Notes: a model not told the origin generated them from the sequence alone. Counted from the stretch's first letter, positions 48,027 through 57,921 are shown. The stretch: DNA of 64,000 bases from Candidatus Thioglobus sp. (GCA_028352435.1 JAOMMB010000001.1:62001-126000); one strand, 5' to 3'. Program-made: numbers and translations.

Positions 48027-49183
48027 GTATGACAATTTGGTTTGGTGTTATGTTGGCTTTATCCATTGCTTGGGCGGTGTGGTTTTTAAAAAGACCATTG
48101 GCCGATAATGGGGTTGATTTAGAGCAATCAAACATTGACATTGGAAAGCAAAAAAAGCTTGAGTTACAAGCTGATCTTGCCCAAGGCTTGATTGATCAAG
48201 AGCAATTTGAACAAGCGCTTGAAGAGATATCAAATACATTGGCGTTAGAGCTTAAACAAGCAGACTCTAAAACACTGACTAAGTCAAATGCTAATATTTG
48301 GATCGTTGTGGTTGTTATACTGCTACCGATTTTTACAATCAGTGTTTATCAAAATTTAAGCAATTACACACCGACTAGTAAGTCAGCTTCTATTGACTTG
48401 CCACCTTTAACGCTTGATCAAAGTGTTGTTAAGATTGAGCAACATTTAAAAGAAAACCCGCAAGATGTTAAGGCCTGGAAAATGCTTGGTTTAAGTTATT
48501 TTGATTTAAATAAAATTGAAGAGTCACTTAAGGCTTATGAGAAAGCTTATCAAATTGATTCTAGTGACCCCAGGTTATTGGTTGAATATGCATCTGCTTT
48601 AATCAGTGCCAATGATGACCAATTTACACCAAAGCCTATAGGGTTGATCAAGAAAGCTTTAGAGATTGAGCCCAATGCCCCTGATGCACTTTACTTAGCT
48701 GGCTTGTTTGCCGCTAATGCTCAAGATTTTAAACTGGCTAAAACTCTATGGAATAAGGCATTAAGCGCACTACCTGAGCAAAGTGTTGACCGACAAGCGT
48801 TAGTCAGTATTTTGGCAGAGTTAAGTCGTGTTGAAAGTGGCGATATTAGTAATACAGTAACAGTTAATGTGGTGATTTCTGATGAAATATTAGCTAGCCG
48901 ATCTGCCGATGATTATTTAATGATTTACGCTAAGGCTGCCCAAGGCAGACCAATGCCGATTGCTATTCAAAAATTACCAATTAAAGCATTTAATGGCCAA
49001 ATAGTATTGAGTGATATGAATTCTATTATGTCAGATAAGCTTTTGTCACAACATGACAAGGCTATTGTTGTTGTGCGAATAAGTGCAACAGGTGGCGCTA
49101 TGAAGCAAGCAGATGATTTGCAGGTTGCTAGTGAAATTATTACCATTGCAGACAATCCAAGCGTAACCCTAAATCTAAAATAA
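48023..49183 (+). CDS. ccmI: CcmI-like cytochrome c biogenesis protein with TPR
   Basis: N-terminal [25 protein letters not shown] motif, second TM, TPR region [19 protein letters not shown]; follows ccmF. Confidence 0.85.
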   Translation: MSMTIWFGVMLALSIAWAVWFLKRPLADNGVDLEQSNIDIGKQKKLELQADLAQGLIDQEQFEQALEEISNTLALELKQADSKTLTKSNANIWIVVVVILLPIFTISVYQNLSNYTPTSKSASIDLPPLTLDQSVVKIEQHLKENPQDVKAWKMLGLSYFDLNKIEESLKAYEKAYQIDSSDPRLLVEYASALISANDDQFTPKPIGLIKKALEIEPNAPDALYLAGLFAANAQDFKLAKTLWNKALSALPEQSVDRQALVSILAELSRVESGDISNTVTVNVVISDEILASRSADDYLMIYAKAAQGRPMPIAIQKLPIKAFNGQIVLSDMNSIMSDKLLSQHDKAIVVVRISATGGAMKQADDLQVASEIITIADNPSVTLNLK

Positions 49184-49187
49184 ATCC

Positions 49188-50318
49188 ATGAGTAAAACAA
49201 TACAACTAGCTCAATCTCTGATTAAAATTGATTCAGTAACGCCTAATGATAAAGGTTGTCAGGCATTAATGACTGATCATTTAAAGCAGTCAAATTTTGA
49301 AATCAGCGATCTTAAATTTGAAGAAGTAGACAATTTTTGGGCCCAGCATGGTGCTGGATCTCCTGTATTTGTTTTTGCTGGGCATACTGATGTTGTGCCT
49401 GTGGGGGATACCTCAAAATGGGATTTAGATCCATTTTCTGGTGAAGTAAAAGACGGTATGCTGCATGGTCGAGGTGCGGCTGATATGAAAGGTTCTCTGG
49501 CGGCTATGCTAGATGCTAGTGAGCGCTTTGTAAAGGATTATCCGGACCATAAAGGCACGATTGGTTATTTGATTACCTCAGATGAAGAGGGGCCAGCTGT
49601 TAACGGCACTGTCAAGGTTTGCGAACATTTAAATAAAATCGGACAAAACGTTGATTATTGCTTGGTGGGTGAGCCATCAGCGACTAACGTTTTGGGTGAT
49701 GTCATTAAAAATGGACGTCGAGGCTCTCTTAATGGCACACTAACGATTGTCGGCAAGCAAGGCCATATTGCCTACCCTCATTTGGCAAATAACCCAATTC
49801 ATCTAGCTGTTCCAGTTCTGAATGAGCTGTGCGAAGAGTTATGGGATAAGGGTAATGAATATTTTCCTGCAACCAGTTTTCAAGTATCAAACATTCATTC
49901 TGGCACTGGGGTGACCAATGTTATTCCTGGTACTATTGAGGTTGTGTTTAATTTTCGTTATTCGACCGAGTCGACTCATGAAGGTTTACAAAAAAGAGTG
50001 TGCGATATTCTAGATAAGCACAACCTTAAATATGAAATCGATTGGAACCATTCGGGCTATCCATTCTTAACGCCTAAAGGCGATTTGGTGGCCAGCTGTG
50101 TTGACGCTATTAAAAAAGTCATGAATGTGGATACACAACTATCCACCTCTGGTGGCACTTCAGATGGGCGTTTCATAGCGCCGATTTTAAATGCTCAAGT
50201 TGTAGAGTTAGGACCTATTAATGCCACGATTCACCAAGTCAATGAGTGCGTTTCAGCCAAAGATTTAAATGATTTAAGTGAAATCTATTATCATATTCTT
50301 AAAAATATCTTAGTTTGA
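49188..50318 (+). CDS. dapE: Succinyl-diaminopimelate desuccinylase
   Basis: [49 protein letters not shown]. Confidence 0.97.
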   Translation: MSKTIQLAQSLIKIDSVTPNDKGCQALMTDHLKQSNFEISDLKFEEVDNFWAQHGAGSPVFVFAGHTDVVPVGDTSKWDLDPFSGEVKDGMLHGRGAADMKGSLAAMLDASERFVKDYPDHKGTIGYLITSDEEGPAVNGTVKVCEHLNKIGQNVDYCLVGEPSATNVLGDVIKNGRRGSLNGTLTIVGKQGHIAYPHLANNPIHLAVPVLNELCEELWDKGNEYFPATSFQVSNIHSGTGVTNVIPGTIEVVFNFRYSTESTHEGLQKRVCDILDKHNLKYEIDWNHSGYPFLTPKGDLVASCVDAIKKVMNVDTQLSTSGGTSDGRFIAPILNAQVVELGPINATIHQVNECVSAKDLNDLSEIYYHILKNILV

Positions 50319-50319
50319 T

Positions 50320-50997
50320 ATGATGCGTTTTGACGTCATCACCTTGTTTCCTGACATGTTTTGTGCGATTAAGGACGAAGGTGTTGTCGCTCGAGGTATT
50401 AAAAAATCATTGCTTGAAATTCATACCTGGCAACTCAGAGATTATTCTGATAACAAGTATCGTAATGTTGATGATAAACCTTATGGCGGCGGCGCTGGTA
50501 TGGTGATGCAGGTTAAGCCCATTCGAAGCTGCATTGAGCAAATAAAACAAAAAAATCCAAGTTCTAAAATTATTTACTTATCACCTCAAGGTCAAAAACT
50601 CACCCATCAACTAGCTATTGAAATCTCCAAACTTGAATCAGTCACACTATTATGTGGGCGTTATGAAGGTGTTGATGAGCGCGTGATTGAGCATGACGTA
50701 GACTTAGAGGTGTCCATTGGTGATTATGTGATTAGTGGGGGTGAGCTAGCCGCCATGGTTTTGATTGACAGTGTGAGCAGACATGTACCCGGCGTTTTGG
50801 GTAATGTAGAATCCCTTAATGATTCATTTGCTAATGGTTTACTTGATTATCCGCACTATACTCGTCCAGAAATTATTGATGGCCAGCAAGTGCCAGAAGT
50901 TTTGCTCAGTGGACATCAAGCAAATATTGATGCTTGGCGTGAGGATCAATCACTTAAAAGCACTAAAAAGAAGCGCCAAGATCTCATTAAAAAATAG
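50320..50997 (+). CDS. trmD: tRNA (guanine-N1)-methyltransferase
   Basis: DVITLFPDMF, YGGGAGMVMQ, LLCGRYEGVDERV, SIGDYVISGGELAAMV. Confidence 0.97.
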   Translation: MMRFDVITLFPDMFCAIKDEGVVARGIKKSLLEIHTWQLRDYSDNKYRNVDDKPYGGGAGMVMQVKPIRSCIEQIKQKNPSSKIIYLSPQGQKLTHQLAIEISKLESVTLLCGRYEGVDERVIEHDVDLEVSIGDYVISGGELAAMVLIDSVSRHVPGVLGNVESLNDSFANGLLDYPHYTRPEIIDGQQVPEVLLSGHQANIDAWREDQSLKSTKKKRQDLIKK

Positions 50998-51004
50998 CGC
51001 TTAT

Positions 51005-51032
51005 TTGCTTTTTTGGAAAAAAAATTTATAAT
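51005..51032 (+). promoter_or_regulatory. Candidate sigma70-type promoter of glnK1-amtB1
   Basis: TTGCTT (51005-51010), 16-nt spacer, TATAAT (51027-51032). Confidence 0.5.
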
Positions 51033-51041
51033 AACTGCATT

Positions 51042-51083
51042 ATTTTACAACGTCGTAGAGTTTTGTAATCAAGCATTGTTGCT
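51042..51083 (+). promoter_or_regulatory. Candidate ANTAR-type two-hairpin element in glnK1 leader (weak)
   Basis: P1 ATTTTAC[AACGTC]GTAGAGT (51042-51061); P2 AGC[ATTGTT]GCT (51072-51083); both hexaloops A1/G4, but no strong terminator overlaps P2. Confidence 0.4.
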
Positions 51084-51154
51084 AACAAGTTGCCCATGAA
51101 GGGTTTATTTCTAATTGCGAATAATAATATTTGTAATTATCAAAGGAGAGAAGT

Positions 51155-51493
51155 ATGAAATTTGTAACGGCAATTCTACGACCGCATAAATTAGATGATG
51201 TTAGAGAAGCACTTTCAGAAGTGGGTATATCTGGCATTACAGTCACCGAAGTTAAAGGCTTCGGTCGTCAAAAAGGGCACACCGAGTTATATCGTGGCGC
51301 TGAATATCAAGTTGATTTTTTACCAAAAATTAAATTAGAGTTGGCAATACCTGCATCAAAACTTGATGTTGTTATTGACACCATTAGTAATATTGCCAAT
51401 TCAGGCAAAGTTGGTGATGGCAAAATTTTTGTAACTAATTTAGATAAAGTCGTTCGTATTCGCACAGGCGAAACTGATCAAGACGCACTTTAA
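51155..51493 (+). CDS. glnK: P-II nitrogen regulatory protein (paralog 1)
   Basis: GFGRQKGHTELYRGAEYQVDFLPK T-loop with Tyr, VGDGKIFV. Confidence 0.96.
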   Translation: MKFVTAILRPHKLDDVREALSEVGISGITVTEVKGFGRQKGHTELYRGAEYQVDFLPKIKLELAIPASKLDVVIDTISNIANSGKVGDGKIFVTNLDKVVRIRTGETDQDAL

Positions 51494-51503
51494 GGAGTAA
51501 AAA

Positions 51504-52778
51504 ATGAAAAAATTATTAAGTATGTTGGCTTTAATGCCAATGGTTGTGTTTGCCGAAGGGTTAGATGGTGCAAATACTTCATGGATTCTAACGTCTACAG
51601 CGTTGGTATTATTTATGACTCTGCCAGGTTTAGCATTGTTTTATGGTGGCTTGGTTCGCACCAAGAATATCCTATCGGTGCTTATGCAGTGTTTTGCCAT
51701 TGCAGGTATCGTGTCAATTCTTTGGTTAGTTGCGGGCTATTCAATTGCCTTTACAGATGGCAATGCGTATTTTGGCGACTTGTCTAAATTTATGCTATCA
51801 GGCATTACTGAAGATACGCTAAGTGGTGATATTCCTGAGAGTTTATTTGCATTATTCCAAATGACTTTCGCGATTATTACCCCAGCTCTGATCATTGGTG
51901 GCTTTGCCGAACGCATGAAATTTTCAGCCGTATTGTTGTTTAGTGCAATATGGTTAATTGTTGTTTATGCACCTGTTACTCATTGGGTATGGGGTGGTGG
52001 CTGGTTAGGTGAAATGGGTATTCTTGACTTTGCTGGCGGTATCGTCGTGCATATTACAGCTGGTGTTGCGGCATTGGTAGCAGCTATTGTGCTAGGCCCT
52101 AGAAATGGGTTTCCAAAAAAGCCGATGCCTCCACACAACATGACCATGACTATCACGGGCGCAGCGATGCTTTGGGTTGGCTGGTTTGGTTTTAATGGTG
52201 GCTCAGCACTCGCAGCCAATGGCGATGCAGCCATGGCGATGTTAGTGACGCATATTTCAGCAGCAGCAGGTGCGATGACTTGGATGTTTTATGAGTGGGT
52301 TAAATATGGCAAACCAACCGCATTAGGTGCAGTAACAGGTTTGATTGCAGGCTTAGGTACCATTACACCAGCATCTGGCTTTGTTGGCCCGGCAGGTGGC
52401 TTGGTGATCGGTATTGTGGCAGGTATTGTGTGTTTTAATGCCGTGATTTTGATCAAGCAAAAATGGAAAATTGATGACTCTTTGGATGTTTTTCCTGTTC
52501 ACGGTGTGGGCGGTATTATCGGAACCCTAATGGCGGCTGTTTTTGCATCAGATCAACTGGGTATATTCTCAGGCCAAGGCTTAGCAGAAGGGATGACCAT
52601 CATGTCGCAGCTAAATGTTCAAGTAATTGGTGTTGTGGCAACGATTGTCTATACCGCGATTGCAACTTATATCATTCTAAAAGTGGTTGGCATGATCACT
52701 GGCTTACGAGTGAGCGCCGAAGAAGAGCAACAAGGTTTGGATATTGTTTCTCATGAAGAAAGGGGATATGATTTGTAA
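51504..52778 (+). CDS. amtB: Ammonium transporter (paralog 1)
   Basis: FYGGLVRTKNILSVLMQ, HWVWGGGWLG, WVGWFGFNGGSALAANG; N-terminal signal-like segment. Confidence 0.96.
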   Translation: MKKLLSMLALMPMVVFAEGLDGANTSWILTSTALVLFMTLPGLALFYGGLVRTKNILSVLMQCFAIAGIVSILWLVAGYSIAFTDGNAYFGDLSKFMLSGITEDTLSGDIPESLFALFQMTFAIITPALIIGGFAERMKFSAVLLFSAIWLIVVYAPVTHWVWGGGWLGEMGILDFAGGIVVHITAGVAALVAAIVLGPRNGFPKKPMPPHNMTMTITGAAMLWVGWFGFNGGSALAANGDAAMAMLVTHISAAAGAMTWMFYEWVKYGKPTALGAVTGLIAGLGTITPASGFVGPAGGLVIGIVAGIVCFNAVILIKQKWKIDDSLDVFPVHGVGGIIGTLMAAVFASDQLGIFSGQGLAEGMTIMSQLNVQVIGVVATIVYTAIATYIILKVVGMITGLRVSAEEEQQGLDIVSHEERGYDL

Positions 52779-52795
52779 TTTTTATCTGACCTAAC

Positions 52796-52834
52796 AAAAA
52801 CCCGCTAAAAACTTTGTTCTAGCGGGTTTTTTTG
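52796..52834 (+). terminator. Intrinsic terminator after amtB1
   Basis: ACCCGCTA...TAGCGGGT followed by TTTTTT. Confidence 0.9.
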
Positions 52835-52889
52835 TGTCTATCAAAACCAATTGGTATATAATAATAATAATATTTTATTGTTTATTGTA

Positions 52890-53780
52890 ATGCGCATTAA
52901 TCACTCTTTAACTGGCTCAATGGTAGCTCTAATAACCCCAATGCACGATAATGGATCGGTAGATTTTGCCGCGCTTGAATCTTTGGTGGATTTTCATGTG
53001 GTGTCAGGCACTCGTGCGATTATCTCCATGGGTACCACGGGCGAAAGTGCAACCCTTAATCAAGATGAGCATATTGAAGTCATGCGAGCAACTGTTGAGC
53101 TTGCTAATGCGCGGATTCCTGTTATTGCAGGAACGGGTGCTAATTCAACTTCTGAGGCAATTGAGCTGACACAAGCTGCAAAAGATATAGGTGCAGATGC
53201 CTGTTTATTGGTGACTCCGTATTACAACAAGCCAACACAAGAGGGCTTATACCAGCACTATAAGTTGATTGCTGAAACGGTGGATATTGATCAAATTTTG
53301 TATAATGTTCCGGGTAGAACAGCGGTGGATTTATCGGTAGAAACGGCGGTGCGTTTGTCAGCTGTTAAAAATATTATTGGTATTAAAGATGCTACAGGTG
53401 ATTTGAATGTCGCTCGTGCATTGATTGATCAGTGTCCAGAAGATTTCTTACTTTATAGTGGTGATGATGCCACGGCGATTGAGTTTATCTTAATGGGTGG
53501 TCATGGCGGTATTTCTGTGAGTGCAAATGTTGCACCAGAAGCCTTGGCTAATGCTTATCAGGCTGCATTTGAAGATAATAAAGAGGTAGCTGTATCCATT
53601 AATCAGCCGCTGAAAAATTTACATCAAAGTTTATTTATTGAGTCGAATCCAATACCGGTGAAATGGGCGATGCATAAAATGGGCAAATGCGAGCGCGGTA
53701 TTCGCTTGCCGCTAACAAAATTATCACAAGAGGCTCGAACAATATTAGAGCGAGATTTATTCAATTTGGGAGTTATTTAG
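52890..53780 (+). CDS. dapA: 4-hydroxy-tetrahydrodipicolinate synthase
   Basis: GTTGESATLN, VTPYYNKPTQEGLYQHY, YNVPGRTAVD, GIKDATGD; ATG set at 52890. Confidence 0.97.
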   Translation: MRINHSLTGSMVALITPMHDNGSVDFAALESLVDFHVVSGTRAIISMGTTGESATLNQDEHIEVMRATVELANARIPVIAGTGANSTSEAIELTQAAKDIGADACLLVTPYYNKPTQEGLYQHYKLIAETVDIDQILYNVPGRTAVDLSVETAVRLSAVKNIIGIKDATGDLNVARALIDQCPEDFLLYSGDDATAIEFILMGGHGGISVSANVAPEALANAYQAAFEDNKEVAVSINQPLKNLHQSLFIESNPIPVKWAMHKMGKCERGIRLPLTKLSQEARTILERDLFNLGVI

Positions 53781-53781
53781 T

Positions 53782-54915
53782 ATGATTAAAACATCATTAA
53801 CAGCGCTACTTTCTTTATCTTTAGTGGGTTGTTTTTCTTTTGAAGAAAAAACCCAAGAACCAGCTCAAAGTTTGGGTGAAAGAGACATTAAATATTACTC
53901 TAATAAGACGGTTTCTTCATTGGAGATCCCACCTGATTTAACCAAGCCTAGTTTGCAAAATGCATTTAAGTTAGAGAACTATGTGTCTAATATTCAAGAA
54001 GACACGATTAGTTTTTCTAAAAAAGATGAGGCTATTAAAGAGGCATCAAGTATCTTGAGAACGCCATCTAATATTGAGGTGAAAAAATCTGGAGATCGTC
54101 GTTGGTTATCGGTTGATAAAACGCCAGAAGCAGTTTGGAATTTATCAAAGAGCTTCTTTAAGTCCAATGGTTTTGCTATTAAAAAAACCAATAAAAAAAT
54201 TGGTATGATGGAAACTGATTTCTTAGAAAATCATCCTGAAATTCCAGACCGTTCTCTAGGTATTATTCGTTCAATGTTAAAAAAAGCTATCGCAGCTCGC
54301 TATGCATTACCTATAGTTGATAAGTATCGCATTCGTATCGAACCAATGGCTGATGGTAAAAAATCAGAAGTTTATTTATCTTTAACTTCTATGGAAGAGG
54401 TGTTAACTAATGAGGGTAAAGATGAGGAGAACACCATTTGGCAATCTCGCCCTAAAGATAAGTCATTAGAAACAGAGATGCTATATCGATTAATGACCTT
54501 CTTAGGTGGTGATCATGCGGCATCTAGAGAAAAAATTATCCAAGCTAAAGAAGATAAAGTGTTGAATGTAGAGATAGGAAAAGGCATTGGTGGCTACGCT
54601 AAGTTGACTTTCTCGTTAGGTCAATATGACACTTGGGACAATATGGGCTGGGCACTAGATCAGCTAAATACTGAAATTGAAGACAAAGATGTTAAAGAAG
54701 GTAGCTTCTACATTAGTATTGCTAGAACTGAAGATCAGGGTATTTGGTCACGCATGTTTGGTGATGATGCGATTAAAAAATCATTTCAAATTATCGTTAA
54801 ACAGATTGATACTGGAAAAACAGAAGTGTACTTTAATGATCTTTCCGAAGAAAATGAACAAGCAACCATTGACTTTAGTTATGAATTCTTGGGAAGTGTT
54901 GCTAAGCAATTCTAA
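53782..54915 (+). CDS. bamC: Outer-membrane assembly lipoprotein BamC-like (NlpB/DapX)
   Basis: Lipobox SLVGC, LEIPPDLTKP motif, downstream of dapA. Confidence 0.85.
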   Translation: MIKTSLTALLSLSLVGCFSFEEKTQEPAQSLGERDIKYYSNKTVSSLEIPPDLTKPSLQNAFKLENYVSNIQEDTISFSKKDEAIKEASSILRTPSNIEVKKSGDRRWLSVDKTPEAVWNLSKSFFKSNGFAIKKTNKKIGMMETDFLENHPEIPDRSLGIIRSMLKKAIAARYALPIVDKYRIRIEPMADGKKSEVYLSLTSMEEVLTNEGKDEENTIWQSRPKDKSLETEMLYRLMTFLGGDHAASREKIIQAKEDKVLNVEIGKGIGGYAKLTFSLGQYDTWDNMGWALDQLNTEIEDKDVKEGSFYISIARTEDQGIWSRMFGDDAIKKSFQIIVKQIDTGKTEVYFNDLSEENEQATIDFSYEFLGSVAKQF

Positions 54916-54926
54916 TTAAGGCCAAG

Positions 54927-56825
54927 GTGACATTGTCACAACAGACGATTGATCAAATTATTCGCCAGGAAATCTTGGTGGATGATTTATCTGACCAAGA
55001 TTTAGCACAATTTTGCGAGTTGGCTAATGCCACTTATCGAGATGGCAATCCTATTGTTAGTGATCAGGACTATGATTTCGTTTACCTTCCTGTATTAAAG
55101 CAAAGACTTCCACAACATGCATTATTTCAATCGGTTGAACCAGAAGGAGAGGGGTTTTCTGAGGAGAAGGTTTTATTGCCTGAAGCCATGCTTTCTACCG
55201 ATAAAGCTTATTCTTGGATTGAAATTCACAAATGGATTGAGCGCTTAGAAAAATCAGCCATTGAAATCAATCTAGATATTCAATCTATTCAACTTAAAGC
55301 AACACCTAAGCTAGATGGTTTTGCAGGCTTTGATGATGGTGAGCGTTTATATACGCGTGGAGATGGAAAAAAAGGCAGTGATATTTCCAGAGTATTTTCC
55401 CGCGGTCTCCAAGTTTATAATGATTCAGGTCGTGGCCAGGGAGCTGGTGAAATTGTTATTAAGCAAAGCTATTTTCAAACACATTTATCTGATAGTTTTG
55501 AATATCCTCGTAATTTTCAAGCCAGTCTTATAAAAGAAAAAGCCTTAGACAAAAAAGCCCAGCAAGCCATTAACGAAAAAGCTGCTTTATTTGTACCATT
55601 TGCACAATTACCAACCTGGCAGGGCGGGGTTAAAGAGCTTGTTGATGGCTTTGATCTGATTGTGGCTGATGTATTGTCCATGGTTGATTTTGATGTGGAT
55701 GGCGTGGTATTTGAAGCTACTAATGAAGCGTTAAAAGTTCAGATGGGTGCAAATAGAAAGTTTCATCGTTGGCAGGTTGCTTTTAAGCAAAATAAAGACA
55801 CAGCTCAAGTTAGGGTTTTGTCAGTTACCCCGCAAGTTGGACGCACAGGAAAGATCACACCAGTTGCAGAATTAGAGCCAACACAGCTAAGTGGTGCAAC
55901 TATTGTGCGTGCGACTGGGCATCATTATGGCTTAGTCAAGGAACAAGGTTTGGGCGCTGGCAGTGTGATTGAGCTTATGCGTTCTGGATTAGTGATTCCT
56001 AAGATTAACAAGGTTTTAAAATCCGTAGATGTTGATATCCCTGCACTTTGTCCAAGTTGCCAAACACCACTAGAGTGGGAGTCTGATTTCTTAATGTGTA
56101 TTAATCATAATCTTTGCCCTGCACAAGTAATTGGTAAGATGGAGTATTTTTTTAAAATACTGGCTAATAATGATGGCTTTGGCATCGCCACCATTGAAAA
56201 ACTCTATGAGTATGGTATTCGCAAAATTTCACAAATTTATCTATTAGATCATAGCGCATTAATGGCGATGGGTTTTGGCGAAAAAACAAGTGAAAACCTA
56301 ATTAATCAACTAAAAAGATCACACACAGAACAGGTGGAAGATTGGCGTTTTTTAGCAGCATTTGGAATGGCAAGAATGGGGATGGGTAATTGTGAAAACC
56401 TATTGAAAGCTTATCCTTTGAAAGAAATATTTAGCTTAAACTTATCTAGCATATCCGATATAGATGGATTTGCTGAGTTAACGGCAAAAATGATTGTTAG
56501 CGGTTTAGTCGCTATTAAGCCAGAATTTGATTTATTAAAATCTTATCAATTTAATTTAGAAATAACAGCCTTGCAACAAGACTCCTCAGATTTTTCTCAT
56601 GAGTTATCTGGCAAGAGTATTGTCTTTACTGGCAAGATGAATTCTTCGAGAGAAGGCATGAAAAAACAAGCCAAAGCATTCGGTATTAAGGTTGCTAGTG
56701 GCGTGAGCCGAAAGACCGATTATTTGGTGGTTGGTGAAAATGTAGGCGCTAAAAAAATTCAAAGCGCACAAGAGTTTGATGTTGAAGTTTTGAGCGAATT
56801 AGATTATTTGAAGCTTATTAATTAA
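54927..56825 (+). CDS. ligA: NAD+-dependent DNA ligase, divergent
   Basis: KLDG adenylation motif, TRGDG, VDGVVFE, WQVAFKQ, VGRTGKITPVAEL, Cys4 zinc finger (CPSC...CINHNLC), C-terminal BRCT. Confidence 0.88.
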   Translation: MTLSQQTIDQIIRQEILVDDLSDQDLAQFCELANATYRDGNPIVSDQDYDFVYLPVLKQRLPQHALFQSVEPEGEGFSEEKVLLPEAMLSTDKAYSWIEIHKWIERLEKSAIEINLDIQSIQLKATPKLDGFAGFDDGERLYTRGDGKKGSDISRVFSRGLQVYNDSGRGQGAGEIVIKQSYFQTHLSDSFEYPRNFQASLIKEKALDKKAQQAINEKAALFVPFAQLPTWQGGVKELVDGFDLIVADVLSMVDFDVDGVVFEATNEALKVQMGANRKFHRWQVAFKQNKDTAQVRVLSVTPQVGRTGKITPVAELEPTQLSGATIVRATGHHYGLVKEQGLGAGSVIELMRSGLVIPKINKVLKSVDVDIPALCPSCQTPLEWESDFLMCINHNLCPAQVIGKMEYFFKILANNDGFGIATIEKLYEYGIRKISQIYLLDHSALMAMGFGEKTSENLINQLKRSHTEQVEDWRFLAAFGMARMGMGNCENLLKAYPLKEIFSLNLSSISDIDGFAELTAKMIVSGLVAIKPEFDLLKSYQFNLEITALQQDSSDFSHELSGKSIVFTGKMNSSREGMKKQAKAFGIKVASGVSRKTDYLVVGENVGAKKIQSAQEFDVEVLSELDYLKLIN

Positions 56826-56840
56826 TAGAATATTAAAATT

Positions 56841-57773
56841 ATGAATATTTCGGATCTTATTGTTGAACAAAAAAGCTTTCTAAAAGATCAACTTGGTGAA
56901 GGTTTAATGCAATTGTCAAAAGCTTGTGATAATTATCTTGCTGAGCAAAATGCTGAGCAATTAAACAAGTTATTGTTGTCTTATATGCAAAGCCATGGCT
57001 ACGCCAATTTGGCTTATGTTTTGGATGAAAATGGCGTGCAGATGAGTGCCAATGTTACCAAGTTAGAAATATCAGATGACTTTCAAGGGCAGAATTTATC
57101 AGATCGACCTTTTTTTAACGTCATTGATGATACACACCCTATTTATATTTCCGATGCTTATATTTCCAGTGCGACATTAAAGCCCTGCATTAGTGTCGTG
57201 CATACTGTTTGTCGAGATGATAAGATTATGGGTATGTTGGTGTTTGACCTTGATTTAGAGAAACTACCACTACCTAAGCAAGATTTTAATCATGAAGATT
57301 GGCGACAAATTAAAGGCGATCCCGAAATACGTTCAAATCTATTTAATCAGCAGCGTATTGAATCAGCCATGGACAAATCCTTGGACACGGTGCATGAGAT
57401 TGCGATAGAGTTATTGGCTGAGTTAGGTGTGTTTCATTTAAAGCTTCATTATCCTGCATCTAGGGCTACGGTTTGGTCTCTGGATGATCCTTATAATTAT
57501 CGTGTTCATGTTTTAGATGAAATTATTAACCCTAATATTCTTCTTTTGTACCCTAAAAAAGATTACCCTGGAAATGCTAAAGTCAGTCAGGATCAAATTA
57601 AAACTGTATTTGAAAAGTTTAAATATCTGCGTTTTATGGATGAAAATCTGTATTTAAAAACAGCCAGTTTAAATATCATGAATGGCTCTATAGGGTTAAA
57701 CTTCTCTTGTGATGGTAGTCATTATTTATCGATAGATGATTTCTTGAATAATTTTGAGGATAAGTTTGGTTAG
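56841..57773 (+). CDS. Soluble Cache/PDC-sensor-like protein of unknown function
   Basis: Cache-like pattern NLSDRPFFNVIDDTHPIYISDAYISS...CISVVHTVCRDDKIMGMLVFDLDLEKL; no signal peptide or TM evident. Confidence 0.7.
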   Translation: MNISDLIVEQKSFLKDQLGEGLMQLSKACDNYLAEQNAEQLNKLLLSYMQSHGYANLAYVLDENGVQMSANVTKLEISDDFQGQNLSDRPFFNVIDDTHPIYISDAYISSATLKPCISVVHTVCRDDKIMGMLVFDLDLEKLPLPKQDFNHEDWRQIKGDPEIRSNLFNQQRIESAMDKSLDTVHEIAIELLAELGVFHLKLHYPASRATVWSLDDPYNYRVHVLDEIINPNILLLYPKKDYPGNAKVSQDQIKTVFEKFKYLRFMDENLYLKTASLNIMNGSIGLNFSCDGSHYLSIDDFLNNFEDKFG

Positions 57774-57792
57774 TATTTTTTTAATATAAATT

Positions 57793-57822
57793 TTACAATT
57801 AAGTATATTTTTTTGATATAAT
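57793..57822 (+). promoter_or_regulatory. Candidate sigma70-type promoter of glnK2-amtB2
   Basis: TTACAA (57793-57798), 18-nt spacer, TATAAT (57817-57822); predicted start ~57829-57830, at the base of hairpin P1. Confidence 0.6.
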
Positions 57823-57829
57823 ATTCATA

Positions 57830-57873
57830 GTTGCTACCCAAAGACGGGAAGTTGACATCAAACATAGACGTTT
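57830..57873 (+). promoter_or_regulatory. ANTAR antitermination element 1 (P1 + P2 hairpins)
   Basis: P1 GUUGCUACCC[AAAGAC]GGGAAGUUGAC (57830-57856); P2 AAAC[ATAGAC]GUUU (57860-57873); both hexaloops A1/G4; P2 3' side lies in terminator 1 5' arm. Confidence 0.8.
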
Positions 57874-57917
57874 ATTTAGGTTCTTTTTAATTAAAGGATT
57901 TAAATAAACGTTTTTTT
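57868..57917 (+). terminator. Leader intrinsic terminator 1
   Basis: ACGTTTATTTA (57868-57878) / TAAATAAACGT (57901-57911), 11 bp perfect, then T-tract. Confidence 0.85.
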
Positions 57918-57921
57918 ATGC

